From DUEL01 sp964580565 (GTDB lineage Bacteria > Chloroflexota > Anaerolineae > B4-G1 > DUEL01): a stretch of DNA of 17,262 nucleotides. How positions within the stretch are numbered: position 1 is the stretch's first letter; every line of letters starts with the position of its first letter. The position numbers were made by a program, and so were the translations under genes. Of the stretch, positions 7,168 to 13,432 are shown in pieces. The DNA lies in NCBI GenBank assembly GCA_964580565.1, contig CAZOLN010000052.1, positions 1-17,262 of the forward strand, in the 5' to 3' direction. A model generated the notes under the pieces. It was not told where the DNA came from. It was given only the letters and a program-made list of their open reading frames with translations, and made no database searches.

Positions 7168-8898
7168 CTACCAGGGCAGGTCGCACCCTTCCATCCAGAC
7201 GGCATCCAAGTTCTCCAGGTCCGGCGGCGTGAGATGGACCCACGGGTCCACGATGACGTCCAGCACCGCCGGTTTCCCGGAGGCCACCGCTCGCTCGAGG
7301 GCGGGGGTGATCTCGTCGGGGTCCTCCACCCGCTCGCCCCAGCACCCCATCGCCTTCGCCACCTGGTCGTACCGCACGTCCTCGAAATCGACGCCGATGT
7401 AGCGGGCGTCGTATGCGCTCATCTGCTTGGCCTTGATCATTCCCCACTGTCGGTCGTTGACGATCACGATGACGAAGGAGAGACCCAGCCGGGCGGCGGT
7501 CTCCAACTCCTGCATGTTCAGGCCGAAGGCGCCGTCGCCGCAGATGGCGTAGACCATCCGGTCCGGCGCGGCCAGCTTGGCCCCGATGGCGTAGGGGAGG
7601 CCGGTGCCCAGGTGGCCGGAGTCGGAGGCCCAGAGGAAGGTGCGCGGGCCGTAGACCCGGTTGAGATAGTGGGACCAGACGGTGGAGTTTCCGCCGTCCA
7701 CGATGGTGATGGCGTCGCGGGGGAAGAAGGCCCGCACGTCCCGGATCAGGCGCAGGGGGTGGATCGGCTTCTGGTCGGTATCCGCCTGGGCCTCGAACTG
7801 GGCCAGCCATCCCTCCTGCACCGAGCGGTACTCGGCCATCTCCGGTCGCTCCGGGATAGGAGGGGTGCGCCGTTTGACCGCCTCGATCAGCAGGTGGAGG
7901 GTGGCCTTCGCGTCCCCCACCAACGCCAGATCGACGGGTCGGTTGAGGGCCACGTTCTCCGGCTCGATGTCGATCTGGATCAATTTCTGCTGGTCGGGTT
8001 CGCCCCAGAAAGGCGGCTGTCCCCAGAAGTCGGTATCCCCCAGTCGCCCGCCGACAAGGAGGACCACGTCGGCCATCGCCTGGGCGCCCAAGGCTCCGTA
8101 CCCTCCGGCGATGAGGCAGAGGGGATGGTCCTCCGGCAGCACGCCGCATGCGCCGGTGCTGGTGGTGACCGGGGCGGAGAGGTACTCCGCCAGTTCCCGC
8201 ACCTCCTCCCACGCCCCGCTGCGGAGGACGCCGCCGCCGGGATGGATCAACGGCCGCTCGGCCTCCACCAGCATCTGGGCGGCCTGCTCGATCAGTTCGG
8301 GGTCGGCCACAGGGGGGCGGACGGGCCGGTATCGCTCCGGCGGGAGGGGTCGGTGGGTCAGCAACGATTCGTCGCCGGTGGCCACCAGCACGTCCACGTG
8401 CAGGTCCAGATGGACCGGCCGGGGCCGCCCAGAGAGGGCAACGCGGAAGGCCCGCTGGACCAGTTCGGGGATCCGCTGCCAGTGGGTGACGCGGGCCTGC
8501 CATTTGGTGATGGCGGCGAAGAGGTCGATCTGCTCCAGCGACTGCATCGAGCCCCGCTCAGGGTAACTCTTCCAGGTCTGGTTCTGGGCCGTGAGGACGA
8601 TCATCGGGATGGAATCCGCCCAGGCGGTGTAGACCCCGGGCACCAGGTCGACGGCGCCGGGACCGATGGTCCCCATGCACACCCCGGGCTGGCCCGTGAC
8701 GCGGGCGTAGGCGTCCGCCATATGGGCGGCGGCCTGCTCGTGGCGGGTCATCACGAAGTCCAGACCCGCGTCGTGGCCGAAGCGGCGGATGGCGTCCAGG
8801 ATCGGGCAGAGTTGCCCTCCGGGGATCCCGAAGACGTACCGCACCTTCTCCTGGATGAGACATTGGACCAGCAGGTCGGCACCCATCAACTCGGCCAT
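7168..8898 (-). CDS. Thiamine-diphosphate-dependent enzyme, acetolactate-synthase-like
   Basis: This 576-residue protein has the three-domain layout of the acetolactate synthase/2-hydroxyacyl-CoA lyase/glyoxylate carboligase family. The N-terminal PYR domain has the catalytic glutamate E54 in RHEQAAAHMADAYAR. A central domain spans about 195-345. The C-terminal PP domain has the TPP/Mg motif from GDGAFG (454-459) to IVNDRQWGM (about 479-487). The segment after the ND pair does not read like the QWQ signature of true acetohydroxyacid synthases, and no regulatory small subunit is nearby, so a role in branched-chain amino acid synthesis is doubtful. The start at 8898 has AAGGAGG about six bases upstream. 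It is the first gene of an operon with the SCP2 protein and has its own promoter. The reaction is a decarboxylation or carboligation of a 2-oxo or 2-hydroxyacyl substrate, not further resolved. Confidence 0.88.
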   Translation of the reverse strand: MAELMGADLLVQCLIQEKVRYVFGIPGGQLCPILDAIRRFGHDAGLDFVMTRHEQAAAHMADAYARVTGQPGVCMGTIGPGAVDLVPGVYTAWADSIPMIVLTAQNQTWKSYPERGSMQSLEQIDLFAAITKWQARVTHWQRIPELVQRAFRVALSGRPRPVHLDLHVDVLVATGDESLLTHRPLPPERYRPVRPPVADPELIEQAAQMLVEAERPLIHPGGGVLRSGAWEEVRELAEYLSAPVTTSTGACGVLPEDHPLCLIAGGYGALGAQAMADVVLLVGGRLGDTDFWGQPPFWGEPDQQKLIQIDIEPENVALNRPVDLALVGDAKATLHLLIEAVKRRTPPIPERPEMAEYRSVQEGWLAQFEAQADTDQKPIHPLRLIRDVRAFFPRDAITIVDGGNSTVWSHYLNRVYGPRTFLWASDSGHLGTGLPYAIGAKLAAPDRMVYAICGDGAFGLNMQELETAARLGLSFVIVIVNDRQWGMIKAKQMSAYDARYIGVDFEDVRYDQVAKAMGCWGERVEDPDEITPALERAVASGKPAVLDVIVDPWVHLTPPDLENLDAVWMEGCDLPW

Positions 8899-8942
8899 CT
8901 GTGCCTCCTTTTCTATCCGTTGGCAAAAGTTGCGGGGGTTTC

Positions 8943-8970
8943 AGTATAGACGAGTCTAGGGGTAAGTCAA
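8943..8970 (-). promoter_or_regulatory. Promoter of the TPP enzyme-SCP2 operon
   Basis: On the minus strand TTGACT (8970-8965), a 16-bp spacer and TATACT (8948-8943) make a strong sigma70-type promoter. The start site should be near 8936, giving a leader of about 38 nt with AAGGAGG before the ATG at 8898. Confidence 0.78.
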
Positions 8971-8993
8971 GCAAGTTCGGACAACGGACTTGC
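8971..8993. promoter_or_regulatory. Inverted repeat between divergent promoters, candidate operator
   Basis: GCAAGT (8971-8976) and ACTTGC (8988-8993) are perfect inverted arms around an 11-nt spacer. They sit against the TPP-operon -35 box and overlap the YdjM-like gene's -35 box. A CGGAC direct repeat (8978-8982 and 8985-8989) lies in the same gap. The placement suits a shared operator. Confidence 0.35.
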
Positions 8994-9017
8994 ATGGGGA
9001 GATGGGACGAGTAGAAT
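8990..9017 (+). promoter_or_regulatory. Promoter of the YdjM-like gene
   Basis: TTGCAT (8990-8995), a 16-bp spacer and TAGAAT (9012-9017) form a plausible sigma70-type promoter. It diverges from the TPP enzyme promoter with a 19-bp gap between the -35 boxes. Confidence 0.65.
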
Positions 9018-9070
9018 GAACCTGCCTGGCCTGAGGTGGGCCGGGGCAGGCCCTCGATCTGGAGGGGGAG

Positions 9071-10111
9071 GTGAAGGGGATCGCTCATTTCGTCACCGGT
9101 GTCGCGCTGGCGACGTTCTTCCCAGAGGTGGTGCGGCAGGCGGCGGAGGGGTCGTTGCTGCCCGTCCTGGGGGGGATCGCCGGCATCCTGCCGGACACCC
9201 TCGACTTCAAGTTCGCCCGCTACTTCGAGCGGTACGACCTGGAGATCGACCCCGGCCCGGAGCCGGACGCGCGGGCGATCGCCGAGGGGCTGGTCGGGGC
9301 GATGCGCAAGGCGTATGAGACCGGCAAGCCCCAGAGCGTGATGCTCCACACCATCCGCCTGGGGGCCGACCTGTGGCGGCAGTACGTGGTCCGGTTCGAC
9401 CCCGCCCACAACGAGGTGGCGGTCCGCATCGGCCCCGTCGTCAACACCGGGCAGGTCCCCTTCCCCGGCTCCGAGCCGGAGGGTGCGGAGGAGGTCCGGG
9501 TCAAGGTCGGCGTGCCGATGGTCCATACCTACGACGCCGAGAACCGGGTCGACATCTTCAGCGGTCCGTCCTTCAAGTTCGTCCGGAAAGGGGATCGACT
9601 CCACGTCCACTTCCTGGACTGGCACCGTCGCTGGTCGCACAGCCTGACCCTGGCGACGGTGCTGGCGCTGGGGATAGCAGGCGTGTTCGCCTTCGTCGAA
9701 TGGCTCACGCGTGGGGCGCTCTCCCGCGCTCCCCTCTGGGCCGGGGTGGTGACCGGCCTGGGGTTTGCCGGCCACATCCTGGAGGACCAACTGGGCTTCA
9801 TGGGGAGCAACCTTTTCTATCCCTTCACGAAGGAGCGGGTCATCGGCCTGCAACTTCTCCGCTCCGGCGACGCGATCCCCAACTTCCTCGCCGTCTGGCT
9901 CTCCGTGGCGCTGATCCTCTTCAACCTGGACCGGTTCTCCGCCTCGCCCCGGCTGGACCCGCCGGTGTACCTGCTGCTGGCGGTCGCGCTCCCGCTGGTC
10001 GCTCTGGGCGGGCTGTACCTGCTCCAACGGCGGCGGCAGGAGCCGGAGGCGGAGGAGGCGACGCAGCAGCGGGACATCCTCTCGGAGGCGGAGGAGGTGG
10101 AGGTGGGGTGA
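9071..10111 (+). CDS. YdjM-like membrane-bound metal-dependent hydrolase with large insert
   Basis: This 346-residue protein resembles the YdjM/PF04307 family of inner-membrane metal-dependent hydrolases. The metal motifs are spread along the chain: AHF (H6), PDTLDF (D42, D45), HRRWSH (H185, H190) and GHILED (H235, D239). Hydrophobic segments lie at about 192-212, 222-238, 268-286 and 298-318, and the tail is acidic and glutamate-rich. Typical YdjM proteins are around 200 residues. Here about 130 residues (roughly 50-180) without membrane segments lie between the second and third motifs, and part of this looks like a beta-rich domain. The GTG start at 9071 has GGAGG five bases upstream. It is first in a plus-strand pair with the ferritin-like gene 80 bp on. 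The substrate is unknown; phospholipid or another lipid is only a guess from the membrane location. Confidence 0.8.
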   Translation: MKGIAHFVTGVALATFFPEVVRQAAEGSLLPVLGGIAGILPDTLDFKFARYFERYDLEIDPGPEPDARAIAEGLVGAMRKAYETGKPQSVMLHTIRLGADLWRQYVVRFDPAHNEVAVRIGPVVNTGQVPFPGSEPEGAEEVRVKVGVPMVHTYDAENRVDIFSGPSFKFVRKGDRLHVHFLDWHRRWSHSLTLATVLALGIAGVFAFVEWLTRGALSRAPLWAGVVTGLGFAGHILEDQLGFMGSNLFYPFTKERVIGLQLLRSGDAIPNFLAVWLSVALILFNLDRFSASPRLDPPVYLLLAVALPLVALGGLYLLQRRRQEPEAEEATQQRDILSEAEEVEVG

Positions 10112-10116
10112 GACGA

Positions 10117-10159
10117 GGCGGTGAATCGGCGAGGTGACTCGCTGGCTCGCCGACCCGCC
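10117..10159. repeat. Composite stem-loop in the intergenic gap
   Basis: CGGCGAG (10127-10133) pairs perfectly with CTCGCCG (10146-10152), and an outer GGCGG (10117-10121) can pair with CCGCC (10155-10159). It lies between the YdjM-like stop and the ferritin-like gene. There is no clear T-run, so it may be an attenuator, a weak terminator or just a dispersed GC-rich repeat. Confidence 0.45.
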
Positions 10160-10191
10160 GGTTTGCACGATCTTTTCGAAAGGAGGTTGCG

Positions 10192-10740
10192 ATGGACCGG
10201 GACACCCCGTTGGGGATTTTGCGGCGTGGGATGAGCCTGGAGCGGGACGGGTATCGGTTCTACACGCAGGCCGCCGAGCGGGCCTCCAGCGAGCGGGGGC
10301 GGCGGATGTTCCTGGACCTGGCGGCGCAGGAGGTGGACCACCTGCGGCTGCTCCTGGCCGAGTACCGGGCGCTGGAGGAGGGACAGGGGTGGTTGCCCTA
10401 CAAGGAGGCGATGGCGACCGACTTCCCCCTGGACCCGGCCAAACCGGACCTGCCGGGAGAGGAGCCGCCGGAGTCGATGCCCGTCTTCACGCCCGATCGG
10501 GAGATCTCCCTGGAAGGGGACGTCGCCGCCCTGGAGTTCGGGCTGGAGACGGAGCGGATCTCCCGCGAACTGTACGCCAAAGCGGCCGAGGAGGCGGAGG
10601 ACCCCCTGGCGAAGGAGGCGTACGAGTTCCTGACCCGCCAGGAGGAGGAGCACTACCGGCTTCTCCAGAACACCCTGGAGTATCTCACCCAGAACCAGAC
10701 CTGGTGGGACAGCGAGGAACTGCCGTTCTTCACCGGTTAG
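10192..10740 (+). CDS. Rubrerythrin/ferritin-like diiron protein
   Basis: This 182-residue, mostly helical protein has the two-half pattern of the ferritin-like/rubrerythrin fold. The first half has E17 in LERDGYRFY and E47-x2-H50 in AAQEVDH. The second half has E121 in ETERISRELY and E151-x2-H154 in RQEEEHYRLL. These six residues match the expected carboxylate/histidine diiron ligands. The linker (about 66-106) is proline-rich, and there is no rubredoxin-type CxxC domain, so electron transfer would need another protein. Related proteins act in peroxide or iron handling in the cytoplasm; the exact role here is not shown. AAAGGAGG sits seven bases before the ATG, a very strong ribosome site. 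It follows the YdjM-like gene by 80 bp, with a stem-loop between. I see no separate promoter, so read-through is likely. Confidence 0.86.
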   Translation: MDRDTPLGILRRGMSLERDGYRFYTQAAERASSERGRRMFLDLAAQEVDHLRLLLAEYRALEEGQGWLPYKEAMATDFPLDPAKPDLPGEEPPESMPVFTPDREISLEGDVAALEFGLETERISRELYAKAAEEAEDPLAKEAYEFLTRQEEEHYRLLQNTLEYLTQNQTWWDSEELPFFTG

Positions 10741-10758
10741 CGGCGTCGGTGTCTGTTA

Positions 10759-10891
10759 CCACAGAGACACGGAGGGCACAGAGGATCAAAATTTGAGGGA
10801 GGACCTACACCGTTTCACCACAGGAACACGGAGAGTACAGAGAAACCTCTGGAAAACTTTGAAAACCTCCGTGTCCTCTGTGCCTCTGTGG
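10759..10891. repeat. Cluster of three dispersed repeats at a convergent junction
   Basis: Three copies of a 25-26 nt element occur in the gap between the ferritin-like and DUF192 genes: forward at 10759-10784, forward at 10818-10842 and inverted at 10866-10891. The first and third match at 22 of 26 positions and could fold into a long hairpin. Each copy is about three units of a 9-nt CACAGAGGN motif. The same element forms the hairpin at 6653-6708. It may act as a two-way terminator. Nothing else is seen in this gap. Confidence 0.8.
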
Positions 10892-10911
10892 TGGTCAGCA
10901 TAGACCACTAT

Positions 10912-11295
10912 CTAGCGACCTGCGGGTTCCTGCGGGGCCCGGAAGCGGAGTCGGTCGCCCACCGCCACGTGCTTCAGCAGGGAGGGCGGCCCTTCCAGCA
11001 CGTCGCGGGCGGGGGTGCGGGGGGCGTAGAAGGGGCGGAAGGGGCGGGCCAGGCGGGTGTCGACGACGCGGCCCTCCCCGTCCAGCCAGACCACCCCGAT
11101 GGGGAAGAAGACGAAGAGCATATGGATCGCTGCGTCCAGCCGGCTCTCCCGCCCGCCGACCAGCCACAGCCCCTCGTCCTCCCCCAACCGACGGCGGAAG
11201 GTCAGCCCCCGCCCCCGGCAGAAAAACGAGGCGCACCACCGGACCCGTCCCAGCAGCCGCTCCCCCCGCGTCTCGTTCCACACCTCGCCGACCAT
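10912..11295 (-). CDS. DUF192 family protein
   Basis: This 127-residue protein fits the DUF192 family (PF02643), small proteins of unproven function often found in thermophiles and halophiles. Recognisable parts are VWNETRGERLLGRV, then CASFFCRGRGLTFRR, the mid-chain HMLFVFFPIGVVWLDGEGRVVD and the C-terminal VGDRLRF. Many relatives carry a signal peptide; none is visible here, so this one is probably cytoplasmic. I chose the ATG at 11295, which follows a G-rich stretch (AGGGGGGG). In-frame GTG codons at 11298 and 11310 are alternatives, the latter inside a tandem repeat. It lies 35 bp after the mnmA stop on the same strand, so co-transcription is likely. A functional link to tRNA thiolation is not established. 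Confidence 0.78.
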   Translation of the reverse strand: MVGEVWNETRGERLLGRVRWCASFFCRGRGLTFRRRLGEDEGLWLVGGRESRLDAAIHMLFVFFPIGVVWLDGEGRVVDTRLARPFRPFYAPRTPARDVLEGPPSLLKHVAVGDRLRFRAPQEPAGR

Positions 11296-11305
11296 CACCC
11301 CCCCT

Positions 11306-11337
11306 GTCACCCGGTCACCCAGTCACCTAGTCACCTA
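11306..11337. repeat. 8-bp tandem repeat, four copies, at the mnmA-DUF192 junction
   Basis: Four tandem units of GTCACCNN (plus strand) run across the junction. On the coding strand each unit carries GGTGAC. One copy supplies the TGA stop of mnmA (11333-11331) and another a possible GTG start for the DUF192 gene (11310). Because the unit is 8 bp, gain or loss of a copy would shift the frame. Confidence 0.85.
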
Positions 11338-12425
11338 ATCCCCTCTTTAATCACCCCTCCTCCCACCACCACCCCCCCCTGATACAGCACCAGGTACTGC
11401 CCGGGGGTCACATCCCGCTGCGGCTCGGCGAACCGGACCCGGAGGCGACGGTTTGGCAGGGGGGTTGCCTCCACCTCGACCTCCCGGTGGCGGTAGCGGA
11501 TCTTGGCCGTGGCAGTGAAGGGACCGGGCGGCTCCTCGCCGGAGATGTAGTGCATCCATTCGGCGATACACCCCGTCCACCCCAACTCGTCGGCCGTCCC
11601 CACGATCAGCGCGTTCCGCTCCGGGTCGAGGGCGACGACGTACAGCGGCTCCGGCGCGGCGATGCCGATGCCCTTCCGCTGGCCGATGGTGTAGTTGACC
11701 AGTCCCTGATGCTCTCCCAGCACCCGGCCGGAGGTATCGAGGATCGGGCCGGGGCGAGTCGCCTCGGGGGCCTCCTGGCGGAGGAAGCGGCGGTAGTCTC
11801 CATCGGCCAGAAAGCAGATGTCCTGGCTCTCCGGCTGCTCCGCCACCGGCAACCCCTTCCGCCGGGCGATCTCCCGCACTTCTTCTTTCGTCAGATCGCC
11901 TAGGGGGAACAAGACGTGGGCCAGTTGTTCCTGGGTGAGGATGTGGAGCACGTAGGACTGGTCCTTGGCGGGGTCGCGCCCCCGCAGCAACTGGTAGCGA
12001 TCTCCCACCCGGCGGACGCGCGCGTAGTGGCCGGTGGCGATGTAATCGGCCCCCTGTTCCCGCGCCCAACGGAGCAGATAGCCGAAGCGGACCTCCCGGT
12101 TGCAGGGGACGCAGGGGTTGGGGGTGCGACCGGCCCGGTACTCGGCGATGAAGTAGTCCACCACCGCCCGGCGGAACCGGTCGCGCACGTCCAACAGGCG
12201 GAAGGGGATGCCCAGCAGGTCGGCGACGGCGCGGGCGCGGCCTACCGCGTCGGGGGTGCAGCAGAGGTTGTCGCGCACCGCCCCCGGCTCGGCCCACAGG
12301 CGCAGCATCACCCCCGTCACCGCGTACCCCTGCTCCACGAGCAGCGCCGCCGCGACGCTACTATCCACCCCACCGCTCAGGGCAACGACGACGGAGTAGT
12401 GCAAATCGGAAGAGGACGGGTGCAT
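11331..12425 (-). CDS. mnmA: tRNA-specific 2-thiouridylase MnmA
   Basis: MnmA thiolates uridine 34 in the wobble position of tRNA Lys, Glu and Gln, using ATP to activate the base and a cysteine persulfide as sulfur donor. The 364-residue length is normal. Visible marks are the PP-loop SGGVDSS (17-23), GVMLRLW, CCTPDAVGRA, the NPCVPCN motif with C105/C108, TGHYAR (131-136), KDQSYVLH (154-161) and QDICFL with the second catalytic cysteine C204. The C-terminal beta region has VGTADEL and RYRHREVEV. I chose the ATG at 12425 because residues from there match the family; the longer in-frame start at 12515 would translate the palindromic repeat and overlap hepT. Only a modest AGGCGG precedes the ATG. 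I see no promoter of its own, so it may depend on transcription from the mntA promoter. Confidence 0.95.
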   Translation of the reverse strand: MHPSSSDLHYSVVVALSGGVDSSVAAALLVEQGYAVTGVMLRLWAEPGAVRDNLCCTPDAVGRARAVADLLGIPFRLLDVRDRFRRAVVDYFIAEYRAGRTPNPCVPCNREVRFGYLLRWAREQGADYIATGHYARVRRVGDRYQLLRGRDPAKDQSYVLHILTQEQLAHVLFPLGDLTKEEVREIARRKGLPVAEQPESQDICFLADGDYRRFLRQEAPEATRPGPILDTSGRVLGEHQGLVNYTIGQRKGIGIAAPEPLYVVALDPERNALIVGTADELGWTGCIAEWMHYISGEEPPGPFTATAKIRYRHREVEVEATPLPNRRLRVRFAEPQRDVTPGQYLVLYQGGVVVGGGVIKEGIR

Positions 12426-12451
12426 CTGACCGCCTGACACGTTTGAAGGGA

Positions 12452-12487
12452 GCCTCCCCCAGGTTGCGTGGAGAACCTGCGGGAGGC
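12452..12487. repeat. Palindromic repeat, copy 1, between hepT and mnmA
   Basis: A 14-nt arm (12452-12465) and a 14-nt inverted arm (12474-12487, AACCTGCGGGAGGC) surround an 8-nt loop, with one mismatch. Flanking bases also match the second copy at 17157-17189. It lies in the 73-bp gap between the hepT stop and the mnmA start. It could weaken read-through or process the mRNA. Confidence 0.88.
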
Positions 12488-12498
12488 CGGCAAGCGCG

Positions 12499-12912
12499 TC
12501 AGAGGAACTGAGCAAAGACGCGCTTCAATGTCTCCAGATCTTTCAACCCTTCCTGTAGGGTACGATAGACGATCTCACGATCAACGTCCAAGTACTCGTG
12601 GACCAGAATGTTTCGAAAACCGATCATTCGGATCCACTTTTCTCTCATAGCCGGATCTATGTAGCCCTTTTCTGCCAAGATCGACGGGATATCGCTGTAC
12701 CAGTTCACGGTACCTAACCCAAGTGTAGCGATCACGTGGCTTCCCAGGTCGTTCACCACCTCAATTGCCAGTTGAAGAAATCGCTCGGCACTACCGTAAC
12801 GCTCCGGCTCAGCCACAAACTCCTCAAGGGTGTACCGCTGCATCCGCCGCAGGATGGAGAGGTACTCGTCCAACTTGTTCAGTCGCTTACGGATGACCTC
12901 CGGTCGGACCAT
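12499..12912 (-). CDS. hepT: HepT-like HEPN toxin (DUF86)
   Basis: This 137-residue helical protein is the toxin of a HepT/MntA pair. HEPN toxins are RNases, and the active-site motif R-x4-H-x-Y is intact: R100, H105 and Y107 in FRNILVHEYLDVD. In characterised pairs the tyrosine of this motif is AMPylated by MntA, which silences the RNase; all the needed residues are here. The first ~35 residues (RPEVIRKRLNKLDEYL) are the usual amphipathic N-terminus. The ATG at 12912 lies inside the end of mntA, with a 26-bp overlap, so translation is probably coupled. Its ribosome site AAGGAG sits in a perfect hairpin that touches the start codon (12913-12929). The gene is intact and probably functional. 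Whether it acts in phage defence or genome maintenance cannot be told. Confidence 0.92.
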   Translation of the reverse strand: MVRPEVIRKRLNKLDEYLSILRRMQRYTLEEFVAEPERYGSAERFLQLAIEVVNDLGSHVIATLGLGTVNWYSDIPSILAEKGYIDPAMREKWIRMIGFRNILVHEYLDVDREIVYRTLQEGLKDLETLKRVFAQFL

Positions 12913-13303
12913 CAAGGAGTCTCTCCTTGTATGCTTCCCGCTGGACCTTGAGATAGGGCAGAAAGTCCAGATACTGCCGGACGATACGGGAGTAGGTCTC
13001 CCCCTGATCAAAGTCGTCGGTCTTATAGACGACTCGGTTGAGGCGGACCGCTTCGTACTTAAGGACGATGTCGTCGGTATCCAGAAAGACCAGGTCCACG
13101 TTGCAGAAACCGGCACGAGCCAGATCGGCGAGGATGTCCAGCCGACGTTCCCGTGCGGCGGGACTACGAGGCACAACGGCCAGGTCCAGGTCACTCTCCG
13201 GCCTCGATCGCTTCTCCGCCGCCGAACCGAAGAGGTACACGGCCTGGATTTCTGGATATTTCCGAAATACATCGGCCAGCCGCGCTATATCTTCCGTCCG
13301 CAT
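12887..13303 (-). CDS. mntA: MntA-like nucleotidyltransferase antitoxin
   Basis: This 138-residue protein is a minimal nucleotidyltransferase (MNT). The motif is GSAAEKRSRPESDLDLAV, with G26-S27 and the metal aspartates D38 and D40, and VDLVFLD supplies the likely third aspartate (D70). In known pairs MntA transfers AMP from ATP to a tyrosine in the HepT active site. The start is ATG 13303. An in-frame GTG at 13330 is possible but would leave a leader of only about 6 nt from the predicted promoter. GTGGGG upstream is a weak ribosome site. The antitoxin precedes and overlaps the toxin. It is expressed from a promoter divergent from the Nudix gene. An inverted repeat around that promoter could allow autoregulation, though this protein has no DNA-binding domain I can see. 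Confidence 0.9.
   Translation of the reverse strand: MRTEDIARLADVFRKYPEIQAVYLFGSAAEKRSRPESDLDLAVVPRSPAARERRLDILADLARAGFCNVDLVFLDTDDIVLKYEAVRLNRVVYKTDDFDQGETYSRIVRQYLDFLPYLKVQREAYKERLLDGPTGGHP
12913..12929 (-). promoter_or_regulatory. Hairpin containing the hepT ribosome-binding site
   Basis: CAAGGAG-AGA-CTCCTTG (minus strand) is a perfect stem of 7 bp with a 3-nt loop, ending right at the hepT ATG. The Shine-Dalgarno AAGGAG is in the 5' arm and would be hidden when folded. Ribosomes translating mntA through this stretch would open it, coupling toxin synthesis to antitoxin synthesis. Confidence 0.6.
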
Positions 13304-13342
13304 TTTGTTCCCCACGTTTTCACCCCTCACCCTGTACTTTGC

Positions 13343-13371
13343 ATCCTATCACACCCCGTCGGTTTCAGCAA
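13343..13371 (-). promoter_or_regulatory. Promoter of the mntA-hepT operon
   Basis: On the minus strand TTGCTG (13371-13366), a 17-bp spacer and TAGGAT (13348-13343) form a moderate sigma70-type promoter. The predicted start near 13336 gives a 33-nt leader to the ATG at 13303. An inverted repeat GTCGG (13358-13362)/CCGAC (13373-13377) brackets the -35 box. Confidence 0.6.
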
Positions 13372-13377
13372 GCCGAC

Positions 13378-13406
13378 TTGTCCGCCGGCCCCAGAGGGAG
13401 TAGAAT
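13378..13406 (+). promoter_or_regulatory. Promoter of the first Nudix gene
   Basis: TTGTCC (13378-13383), a 17-bp spacer and TAGAAT (13401-13406) form a plausible sigma70-type promoter. Its -35 box is only 6 bp from that of the divergent mntA promoter, so the two may compete for polymerase. Confidence 0.6.
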
Positions 13407-13432
13407 CCGAGGCACTTTCTGGGAGGTGACGA

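Noticed and set aside
6245..7232. Several reading frames that pass through the N run
   Set aside because: They rely on translating Ns and on the duplicated 55-bp flank, so they are assembly artefacts.
7096..8949. A 617-codon plus-strand frame opposite the TPP enzyme
   Set aside because: It is the antisense shadow of a well-supported gene, with composition typical of reverse-complement GC-rich codons.
8558..10168. A 536-codon minus-strand frame across the TPP enzyme start and the YdjM-like gene
   Set aside because: It spans a divergent promoter region and overlaps two well-supported genes in the wrong frame or strand.
12426..12515. A longer MnmA with start at 12515
   Set aside because: The extra 30 residues would be translated from the palindromic repeat and overlap hepT. 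The family match begins just after 12425.
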